From: Enoplosus armatus
Lineage: Eukaryota; Chordata; Actinopteri; Centrarchiformes; Enoplosidae
DNA: 64,000 nucleotides
Direction of reading: 5' to 3'
NCBI RefSeq assembly: GCF_043641665.1
Contig: NC_092198.1
Location: 1,899,001 to 1,963,000 of the forward strand
Positions 34,665-45,300 of this stretch are shown here, one piece after another. The notes under the pieces are model-generated. The model was not told the DNA's origin. It did not search any database and saw nothing but the letters and a program-made list of their open reading frames with translations. The translations under genes were made by a program, and so were the position numbers. How positions within the stretch are numbered: position 1 is the stretch's first letter; each line of letters begins with the position of its first letter.

Positions 34665-37600
34665 TCACTCATCTTTATCTTCATCTCCGCTCCTCCTCTC
34701 TTTCGCCTCTTTCTCTCCATCGTTTTCATCATTTTCGTCGTTACTGTCACTCTCGCTGCTGCTGCTGCTGCTGCTGCTGCCGCCGTCATCGTCTCGATCG
34801 TCGTACGTCTTCTCCTGTTCTGTTTCCGTCGCACTGTTTCTGTCAGAGACGGTTTCCGGCAGGTTTTCAGGAGGAGCCGCGGCTTCGTCGGAGGACGGCG
34901 ATGTCGTCTCTTCAGCCATTGGACCATTTTCTGGAACCTCCTCCTCCTCCACTCTCTGATGCCTCTTCCACATCTTTGCCATGGCCAGCAGTTTGAGGTT
35001 GGGCTGGTTGGCGGCATCCTCTGGGAAGATGTAGTCGTAGTACTCCTCCCAACCTGCGTCCGACTGAAAGAACCAGGAAAAGAGATTCTATTTAGTCCAA
35101 AGATATTCAGTTTACAATCAGAAAAGAGAAAAGGTTTATTTTCCCCTGATAAATAACATTATCAAGCTTGTGCTCAGTTTAATATTTAAACTCGATCTAA
35201 CTTTTAGCTTTATTGTCATGGCCATAATTACATTCTATTTATTGTCCATCAGATCAATCGATGATTTTATATTTGTACATTGTGTTTTGAAAACTTTTAC
35301 TTTTAACAGGGAAATGTTTTGATCTAATCTTATATTTAATGTCATGTTTCATTGAAAAGTTATGATTTCTACAGATTGTATTGATTTGAGCCGGTCACTG
35401 TCCTCGGCTCACACTCCAGTTAAACCCTTGGCTTAGTAAAGTACAAACATGCCAATTACCTTTGAGATTAATATTTAAATTTCCATCTTTTTCAAGTTGT
35501 TTTAATCAACAAACAGTTTTTGAATTTAAATTCACGCAAACAGAAAATAAAATCCACTAAACCATCAGCAGAATCAAAGTGTCCAAAATCACAAATATGA
35601 TTTTAGTTTAAAACCATGCAGCTTCACTCCAGATTAACTGAGCTGAGTCTAAGCAGACAGAGCTCATCCCAAATTAGAGACATAAATTATATAAATGTGT
35701 TTTTAAAACGAGTGATAAAGAAGTTTCTGAATGAGGAGTTAGTGAACTTAAAACTACGACTACAACTAATCCTAAATCCTCAAATTTGAGAAGCTAGAAC
35801 CTGAGAATGAACAACTTAATTATCAATGTTGTTACGAATTACCAGCTAATCAATGAATCATACCAGGACTGATCGGAACCAAGCGATGATCTTTTTACAG
35901 GTAAAATCTATCAAAAGGTAGAAAGAAAAGTTCCATACAGCCAAACGTATGAAACAGGAAGCAGACCCAAACACTGCGGATGACCTGCCCCCCCCCCACC
36001 GCTCGGTTATAAACCAGTTTGACAGTCGACGTCCCGTTCTTACCCCGTCCTCGGCCGTCAGCTTCCTCCTCTTCTTCACCTTCTCTGGCAGCAGCTTCCT
36101 CACTCTCTCCATGGTGCCGTCGGAGCCGAACTCCTTCTCAAAGTCGCTCCAGGACTCGAGCAGCATCAGCCGCTCCTCCTTCTCCTCGCAGTTCCTCATG
36201 CTCTTGTTGGCCTCCTCGAAGATCTGCCGGCACTTCTGCAGCCTGTCGGGGCTGTCGATGGACAGCTCGAACTTGGCGTAGCTGATCCAAACCTGCACGA
36301 GAAGAAGAAGAGGAGGTTGATGCAACACCTTGGCCATCAGTCTGAATTCAAGTCTTTGTAGGTTCGGAAAGCATTTCTTCCAGATGTTCACTGAGCTCTG
36401 ACAGCTACAGTGCAGTTCTCACCTTGACATGCTGGGTGCGCTGCAGCAGCCTTTTGTAAAGATTTCTGGTGTTTCCAAACTCCTCCTGCTCAATCTCAAA
36501 GTCAATGTAGGACTTCCACAGCACCTGGAAAGAGATTTCAAATGAACGATTGGTCCACATGTTTGGAAACATTTCAGATTTCTTTAGTCCACATTCCCCG
36601 ACCCTATAAAAACCACACAGCTCAGCACCTCTGGCATGTCCAGCCGCGGCTGTCCGATGGCGAGCTCGAAGATGCCGCGGGCTCTCTCCGTGTCTCCCAG
36701 GATCGTCTCCAGCTCTGAGAACTTGATCCAGGTGGTGCAGTTCTCCGGGCTGAACTCCAGGTATTTCTCGTAGAGCTTCCTGCAGCGGTCGAACTCACGC
36801 AGCTGCAGTTCCAGCTCGATGTAGCCCTTCAGCAGTTTGTTCTTCGGGCATTTACCGATCGCCATGCCCTGAGAAGACAAATGTGTCTAGGTGAACTATT
36901 TCATATGTTATGCATCGTAACCAGATCGTTTTCATACTCTTTTACTACAGTTTTATAGTGTGGGACAGTTGTCTTATAGTCAAAAACTAGGGTAGCCTGT
37001 TTGTATTGTAGTAACATGATTTACTTGCTTATATATACAAAGAAATGCTTCAGTTTGTGAAAGAGAACATTTATGTAAATGTAACACAGCTCTAATAAAT
37101 AATGTAGTTCAGCTGACAGTCAATGAAGATGTTATTTCTTTTTCCCCTGGTCTCTGTGTTTCTCTAAATGAGATTTATATTCATATTTTCAGCTCTGGTG
37201 AATCTTACCATGACCTTTCTGGCTCCCTGCAGGTTTTTTTGCCGGATCTCAAACTGAGCGTAGAGCAGCCAAATCTTAGCAAATGTGAACTGAAACGAAA
37301 ACAAGACATAAGATTATCAGAAGACAGACACAAGAAACAACAGAGAATCTGGACTCATTCTAAGAAAATGGAAAAACTACCTTTTTATGTGGGATGAGAT
37401 CCAGACAGGCCTGGTACACCTGTCTTGTTCTCTCTGGATCCTGTCAAAAAAAAAAGAACACACATGTATTTAACCTAATTAGCTAAGCTTATTGTTGATA
37501 AGCACTTCATCAATTAGAAAGGTGAAGGTGACTGGTTGAGAGCTAGGTTCAGCTAGACATCCACACATAAAATAAAGAGTTCAGTTCATTTTGCCAGGAT

Positions 37601-40600
37601 AACACATCTGGTTCATCTGTTCTAACTGTTCTAACTCAACACCAGTATATTTAATTCCTTTCTCGTTGGTCTCTTGAGGTGAAATGACGGTTGATGATGA
37701 ACCGACCTTGACCTCCAGCTCTTCGTACAGGGCGTAGTTGATCCACAGGTAGATGTATCGTTTCCAGTGTCTCTTCTCCTGGATGGGGGGCATGTTGGCG
37801 ATGGCTCTCTCATAAACCTCTCTCACTGTGTCGGGGTCCGCGTCGTTCTCCACCAGGCGGAGGTAATCAAACCAGGCGTCGTAGTTGTGTGGGTTCGCCT
37901 GACAGAAACAGTTGACAGCTGTGCTGTCCATTTATATTGCACCGTCTCGACATTTTCATTCATGCATTCATTTCTGATAGTTGTAAGGAAAAAAACATTT
38001 ATCTCATTACTGGTTTCCTTGTTTCATACGTTTTAGAGAAATGTGCATCCCACATTGGCCTGAATACATTTAAAAAAGTGGGGTTTTCTTACATACTAAA
38101 TATTCACAACATCAGATATTCTTTATGAATGGAGAGTAACGGTGTAATGTAGCAGTCAGACTGAAATCCATGGTGCAATTTACTCGTGTGGTCAGGAGAC
38201 AGGGACAGGAAAGAGACACGGAGCTAGCATGGCTAGTGGGCTAACAGCCATCCACAAAGTTGTAAATGAAACATTTTACTGTCATTAACCGGTGTCTCTG
38301 TCCTCACACTCACTACAGCCAAACAGCTTCCCTTCGTATCTGCAGTTTGTATAATTTCGCCGTGCAACCAACAGTATTTCCTGAATGAGACATCAGTCCC
38401 ATGCTCTCTCTAAACCCGGCTGGACTGGACAGACTTGCATGTCAAAGTTCAATCAGATTGAAACCAAAACAACACATAATATAACTGCATAAAATATAGT
38501 TTCTATTCATGAGAATCAGATGAGGAGCAGGTTTTTTATGGGAAAGCTAGTTACTAGTTTCAGGGTAAATACCTTGACTTCCTCCTCATACTGGAACCTT
38601 CGCTTGCTGACGATGACGTCCTCTATTCCCCTCCGGTCTCCAAACTTCTTCTCGAACATCGTGTAGTACTTGAAGAGCTCCTGTGCCTGGTGTTTAGGGA
38701 TTCTGTCCAAAGCGTACTTATAGATCACCCGAACACGTTCAAACTGTAAAGGAAGGGACATTTCATACAATCAAAGTTATTCAAGTTTTGGTAAGAAGCA
38801 ATGAGCACAGGTTAGTTCCACAATCGAAGGACAAGGACATCCACATTTCAATGACTCTCCAGCATAACAAGAAACTAAAGGACTAAGGCTCTAATTTGAA
38901 TTCATGCAGTCTGTCAAGGGTTGGATTTGTTCTATACTGGACTACACAAACCTCCTTCTGCGTTTCCTCAAACTTGGCGAAGGCCACAAAGAGGTTTTCG
39001 TCCACATGTTCCTCTCCAAAGAACTCCACCGCCCTCTCGTACACCTTCCTGCTGTGAGCGATGTAGCCATGCTTCTCTTCAAAGCGAGCGTACTTGATCC
39101 AGTTCTTCACTTCGGGGTGAACCATGACGAGTACAGTGGAGTTAAGGACTTTTTCCATGACAAACAAATAGCATCTTAATTTACAAAATACAAAGACTGT
39201 CACAGATGTCATCTACTGTCTCCCTCGGTTTGCTTGACAGCCACGCATCTCCTTTGATAAACATGAAGTGTAACAGTTTGAATTTGAATCTATCACCACC
39301 TCCTCTCAGTGGATTAATACTCAGAACACAACACATGAAAACATCAACAAAAGGATATATCGCTCATAAATGGTGCGGCCTTTGTCCACTTCCTTGTAGC
39401 GCAGCTCAAAGTTGATGTAGGAGTGCCAGGCCTGTTCCTCAGGCTCCCACTCCATCCAACGCTCAAACGCCTGCCTGCAGCCAGCGACGTTCCCCAGCAT
39501 CTCCTCCATGTAGGTGTACTTGTACCTTTAACATGACAAAAAGTACAACATAAATAAAAGGAGAGATAGATATTTAGATAGCCATGTAAAAACAATAAAA
39601 ACAGTAAAAGCAGGCTACATACACACACGAAAGCTTCTCCATCTACTTTACAGTCACATACATGTATCAGGCTTTTCAAAGTTTCCAACACACATTCTAA
39701 ATAGACCCAAGTGTTCATCTAGAATGTGTTTTCTAATGTAAGCAGCTAATCACCCGTTTCCTAGCAACACAATCCAATTAAAAAATAAACTACACTACAA
39801 TTTAGGCGTCCATTCCTCCAACGCTTTCTGTCTGCAAGAGTGAAATGAAGCACAAACTTCTGATTTATAGGATTGTATATAACAATATGTCCAACTTCAC
39901 CTCACACTTTCACTCCACTTTGGTAACTTAAGAGCTACAATGATTAGTTGCTTTATTGACAAGTTATTAGACAGAAAGTTTATCAATTTATCAGTATATT
40001 AATGTCATTCCTACCAGAACTGGTTGACTCGTGGGAGGATGGTGATGGCTCTGTCCCAGATGTTGCGGGCGTGGTTCACCTGGCGGCTCTTCATCTCCAT
40101 CTCGGCATACTTCAGCCACAGAGTGATGTTGCGGTGATCGACGTCCAGCGCTCGCTCGTAAATGGAACGAGCTCTGAAACCAGAAAAGCAGCGATGAGGG
40201 AAAACTGTACAGCAGAGACATTTGTGGGACTGCTTCTAGTCTTTTTAATTGGGACAATTGGGAAATTCTACATGTGAGTGTAAGTCTGACTTACTGCTAG
40301 TATCTGCAGGAAAAATTACTTGCTAGCTAAAGGCACAATACCTCTGGATCTCCTTCAGGCTTTCCTCCCATTGTGCGTATTTTATCCAGTTACTGATGAC
40401 AGTGCGATTCTTTCTGATGTTGTCCTCAAACCCCTGAAAGAAAAGGCAGACGATAGTTTGACGATATAGTCTTTCTGAAGGTCGTGCCTTTGTTCCTGTT
40501 AAACAATAATTCACTTGTTTTATTAAAACCATAACATGTGTGTATTTGAGCGAACATGATTCTTTGACTGCAAGTACATATCACATAATCTCACACTTCA

Positions 40601-41777
40601 CACTTCAATACTATCTTAAAAGTCAGTTGGAGAATCTGAACTGTTTTGGTCATATTTCCACTTCCGAGATTAAAATACTGCACATTTAAAATCAAAACAT
40701 GCCGTCAGTGGAGAAAACGAGAGTTAAGCACTTACCTTCCTCTTCTTGAGTTTGTAATCATTCAGCTCCTCCTCATCAGTGATCTTCTGTTTTGGTGGTG
40801 GCGGGAGAAGTTCGAGTTCCCTCTCTTTGGCTTCCCTCAGCAGCTGCTCAGCAGTGATCTGAACCTCTGCGGGAGCTTTATTCTTCACCTGAAATACAAG
40901 AAGAAGTCCTTTAACATGATGTTGCTCCAGTCTTGATGTCTTGAAATCATGACGCGTGTGCTACAAATAGCAGTATTATAAAAACATGGAAAGAAGGAAG
41001 GTGTATTTAATATGACTGTGTACAACTGGTTCTATGTGTATATGAGCATATGAATGTTTCTGTAAGAGTGGATAACATCATACTTTTAAGAAACACCTAC
41101 ATACACTTATAACGTAGACAATGCACTTTAATTGTAATGTAATGTTTAATTTAGGATGTGGGCTTGGCACTTGTATGTGCATGAAACAAATGAACAATTA
41201 TTACTCCTCCTCTTCCTCCTCCTCCTCCTCCCACTACTACTACTACTACATCATGTAGTATGCAGCCAACTCAGCAGCTTAACGTCTTTGAGATGTTTAT
41301 GAAATATCGTAAATATGTTTTAAGTATGTTTGTAAGACTTGGTCTTCAGAATGAGTGCCAAAAGTTTTCAAACATGTTTCAAATTACTTTCCAGAGAGGT
41401 AAAGCCTGCCAGTATTTCACTGGTACAGTATAAAAATGAAACCTGGCAAAGTGTAGCATGGTGAAGAAATATAACAGCAACCCTCAGTTATGCTAGCTTA
41501 GATAGGGAAGTCAGCTTAACTGTTATTCGAGCTCATGTGGTCCATCAGGCTAACGTTACCACTCTAAGATGCTTAGTTATATATAAGATCCGCACTTGGT
41601 TAAAAGCAAACACGAGATCTATCTGGCGCTAGCTCGAGAAGTTCGCTCCATTAAACTTTAGCGCTCTCTGTTAGCATTAGCTTAGCCGAAGTCAGCTCAT
41701 GGCTCTTATATTGAGTTTTGTTTTCTTACCTTCGCCACCTTCGGTATCCGCTGCTTGCCTGCCGCGGTGGAAGCCAT
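34665..41777 (-). CDS. crnkl1: Crooked neck-like 1 pre-mRNA splicing factor, complete, 14 exons
   Basis: Seen: exons in transcript order 41730-41777, 40736-40888, 40342-40433, 40015-40173, 39359-39525, 38952-39130, 38573-38743, 37707-37898, 37381-37440, 37209-37289, 36629-36868, 36423-36524, 36044-36292, 34665-35063 give 2,292 nt (763 residues). The protein begins [16 protein letters not shown], matching the start of the human short form, and is built of tandem HAT repeats (about 90-640; for example [34 protein letters not shown]). Known: CRNKL1 (yeast Clf1/Syf3) is a scaffold of the Prp19-associated complex in active spliceosomes, in the nucleus. The acidic Ser-rich tail (from about 660) is longer than I recall for human. 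Intron 5 is a U12-type AT-AC intron; only that splice restores the conserved [13 protein letters not shown] reading. Confidence 0.97.
34755..34781 (-). repeat. Coding trinucleotide repeat (Ser run) in crnkl1
   Basis: About nine GCT units on the plus strand, read on the crnkl1 strand as AGC codons giving eight Ser at about 727-734, flanked by Asp/Glu-rich sequence. Likely length-polymorphic; a typical CK2 phosphorylation context by composition. Confidence 0.85.
35064..36043. other. crnkl1 intron 13
   Basis: About 1 kb of AT-rich DNA without repeats I can name, plus a C-run near 35,987-35,998 about 45 bp from the exon 13 donor. No coding signal. Confidence 0.5.
39131..39358 (-). other. crnkl1 intron 5: U12-type AT-AC intron
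   Basis: The donor reads ATATCCTTTT (39,358 downward), the exact AT-AC minor-class consensus. TCCTTAAC (39,148 to 39,141), the canonical U12 branch site, lies 11 nt before the terminal AC at 39,131 (CTGTAC/TCGTC). Joining CGAT to TCGTCATG gives [14 protein letters not shown], matching the conserved HAT repeat. No GT donor in the neighbourhood restores both frame and conserved sequence. Confidence 0.92.
40889..41729. other. crnkl1 intron 1
   Basis: Holds a CTCCTC/ACTACT simple-sequence run at about 41,205-41,250 and otherwise unrecognised AT-rich DNA with scattered GCTAGC-type motifs near 41,490-41,690. Confidence 0.5.
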
Positions 41778-42309
41778 TTTGCTGGCCGGTTTATCCAAAA
41801 GTTACCAAACTTACTTAAAATGTTTGGACAACAACAATACTACAACAGGTAACGAAACGTTTTATTCACATCCACAGCGAGCCACCATGACAGTACCCAG
41901 AATGCCTTGCGAGTACCCATTAACCCCTAGTGCAGCGTTCTGTTACTATAGTTACAGCGTTTGCGTTTGCTAGCTAGCAAAGACAGCGACGAAAAGTATA
42001 AAAGTAGCTAACCTACCTAGCTAACACTTTTTATGGAGCTTCTTATAATTTTATTTCTAATTCCAACAAAGTTCGCCAGTGAGACTAACTTTGCAGTTTA
42101 TTAGGGGGGATCTGTGACAGGTAAGTAACAGTTGTTCTTGGCTGGCAAACATTTAGACTTTTTCTGTTGCGTTTTTTATGTTTTAACGCTAAGTTCGCTA
42201 ACTAGCTTAAGTAACTAACTAGCTAGGTACGTCGTCGATGTTGTTGTTGTTGGTATCGCCGTGGCTTAAATTATGCCGTCCCGTTCTGTTAAAACCAGCC
42301 CAAGTGAAG
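41778..42309. promoter_or_regulatory. Bidirectional crnkl1/cfap61 promoter region
   Basis: The start codons diverge across 532 bp. GTTACTATAGTTAC (41,942-41,955) is an imperfect RFX X-box, and GTTACC at 41,801 is a perfect X-box half-site; RFX sites are common at ciliary genes such as cfap61. ACAGGTAAGT at 42,117-42,126 could be the donor of a non-coding first cfap61 exon, which would favour the ATG at 42,310. Function is inferred from position. Confidence 0.55.
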
Positions 42310-45300
42310 ATGAGGACTATAACTTCAGCCAGTGGTCAAGAGGAAACAGTGACCGTCAGAAGAAGTGAATCAGCGGATGCTCTGGGAATTGACAGCCTCA
42401 TCAGCCCCTCAGCTCTGGCGGTGTTTGGCAGGGTCAATGTAATTCATCTTCTGTAAGACAAACATCTCTTTTTCGGTGTCTTAAGCATAGACAGTAAATA
42501 ACAAGCTTTCTGTAAAGAGGCACACCGAGTAAATATCATTTATAAATCATTTAGCCCATAAAATGTCACCAATGATGCAGTATACCATACATACCATAAC
42601 CAAAGACTGATTATTTATTTAGTTTGTTAACTCACCTGTTACTTAACTCTGACCAATCGTTAACTGTTGATTGTAAATAAAGGCTATACTATATACTATA
42701 CATACGACATATTATATTATATTATATTATACTGTACATATCATAGTTATCCATTCATAGTCCATAGTATCATTCATTAATAATTATATATCTACCATAT
42801 TTTATTATTTGCACTTTTCTCCTTTTACTCTGTACAGTGTACAAAGTTGAATCTAATCGAATCTAATCAAATAACTTGTTCTGTATACATTTAATCTGGA
42901 TCCTTAGTTCATTGTAAACACTCATTAAAGCAGTGTATTTAACCATATTTCAGTCAAATGATGTTGTGTATTTTGTAGAGGTGGTGAGAGGTGGCTTATT
43001 CATGCTACAAGAGTAGTTTGAGATGTTTTTTATGGACTTTTTAACATTTTTTTCCCACTGAAATTTTGCCTTTGGAGTAATCATAGTAATGATGACATAC
43101 TTATCGTATTCTTCAGGCATCTTTTTGTAAAAGAAAATACTATTGTAATGTCAAACCTAACATAATTTTCTGGTTCTTGTTTACTCTTTGCTCTCGTGGA
43201 CGCTCCAGAGAGAAAGCCAACCTGGCCGTGACTCTGGCCAATGAAAAGGATGACATTCTGGCCCACGCTTCCTTCTTCGATCACCCTGTTGGAGACTTGG
43301 TGGATCAGACTCACTGGGAAACTTTCCTGCAGAAACACTTCAGCGCTGAAAAGTGCACAGTCTGTATCTTTATGAATTCAGACAATACTGCAAAGAGCTG
43401 CTTTAAAGATGAATACTGTTTATGTCAGCCAAACTTTTTTAATTATACAAGATCACATGAATCTTTGGCCCCAACAGATCTAATCTGGCTATATGCTCAT
43501 ACTAAGACGTTTTCACTATTTGAAGTTTAAAGTAAAGCTACTTCTCAAATCAGGTGAAATGAAAGTGAACTGATGCCTGCACTGGAGAAAACTGGCTAAA
43601 TCTTCTTCCCTCTGCAGCCTTTGAACACACTCTTTCTCCACCTTTTCGTGGCACAGCCGGATTTCACCACAGCAAGTGTAAAGGAAATAATGAGGTACAA
43701 AAAAATAAGGATGCCCTTTTTAAAAAGGTAAAATTGGTGCAATTTGTCAGGGTTTCGCAGTATTCTTATCTGAAATATTTACTTTACGGATTTCAATTGT
43801 TCTAGCTAGTGTCATTCATTAAGAAATCATCTGAAGAAAAAATTATAGACAGCCGGACTGTAAAATAATGAACATGACACTGTTCAACTCCCAACTGTCA
43901 TGGATATTAAAAACAATAGTTACTCAAAGGTGCTTTGGTTAGAAGCAACCACAGACTGTAGATTTGTATAGGTTAATGCAATATCTGCCAAACTGCCTTG
44001 TTATGATTCTTTCTGCAGGGCTGTCTTTAACGCAGTCGCAGAGCTTGAATACATCTGCCTGGTCAGCCCGAACGTTGGTGGTTTAGGTGAAGAACTTTGT
44101 TAAACGTTGTTAAATTTATCAATTATTCAAAAACGTGCTTTGAAGAGACTTGTGAGTCTTGTGATTGCTGTTTGTAGAGGCAGCGCTGGATGAGATGTTT
44201 GAGCCGCTGCAGCGCTTGACTGACCCCGGGCCTCAGTGCTTAGCATTAATCTGCCACAGACCAGAGCACTGTCCAAGGCTTCATATCCGCCCAGCCAGGT
44301 GACTCCAGTTGATTCCTCCCCACTAACATAATATCTGCCTAGAAATCAATTACATATATTACATATAATGCATACTCATGTAGTGCAGTGAAAGGGTTTT
44401 GGAGATCAAGGTGTCTTTCAGCTCTGATTGGTCTCCTGATAAAAATATCTGGCTCTTTAGCTGCTTCACTAGTCAGTTGCTACCTTTGACTACCTGCCAT
44501 TTAGAGCAGAGCTTCTTTGCTGAAAACAGCAGCTTGCTGGTGTTAGAAATGAGGTTGAGGAGAGCGCTGAGACTGAACCATTCAGTAAATATGCTGTAAA
44601 ACCAAACTGTGATCCAAAAGAGTTGTTAATAATTATTAGTGGATTAAGCACTATCAGCTGTCATGTTACAGAGAGTCATTTGATTTTCTGTAATAAATAA
44701 GGTATTGATTGATTATACATTACAGGGTTGAAGATCACGATGACATCATGCGCATATTTGCAGAGCAGACAAAACTACTGTCAGCAGACCAGCCGTACTT
44801 CCTGGCGGAGCTCATTGAGGCACAGAACGAGGAGAATCACACCGCTGTTTGTGAGGTTTGTCCCAACTTTTAACCATTTCCTCACTTAAACACATAGAAT
44901 TACGTTTTTCTTTTAAATTACATGTTAATTATTGATCTCAACAGTTTGGAAAAGTCATCCACAGAAGCTTTTCTTGTCTGATCTTATGTGAGCTATGTGA
45001 ATTGTTCCCAGTCATTTCTGATCCACTGTTTCAATGTGAAAATAATATAAAAGCAGCTCGCTGATGCTGCTTTGACTGATGAAACTCTGCTGGGGTCTGT
45101 TCCCTCGGGACCTGGGAGACGACAGATCTTCTCTCCCCTCCCTGCCGGTCGGGCTGACATGTGTTCATGGCAGCATATGGCAGATACGAGCTGATACTTG
45201 GCCAAGACATGCTCTCACTGAACATATTGTGTCCAGATATCTGAAGCATTTTGGGCTTTTTGTCTGAATATGTTCAGCACTCAGATAACAAACAGTCAAA

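Noticed and set aside
34490..35156. Long overlapping frames on both strands
   Set aside because: Shadows of the low-complexity last crnkl1 exon; only the frame ending at 34,665 continues the HAT protein.
39131..39360. GT-AG models for crnkl1 intron 5
   Set aside because: Nearby GT donors give extra residues or the wrong phase; only ATATCC...AC restores the conserved sequence.
42238..42309. Upstream in-frame ATG as cfap61 start
   Set aside because: The extra 24 residues do not align with human CFAP61, whose start aligns with 42,310, and a possible 5' UTR intron overlaps them.
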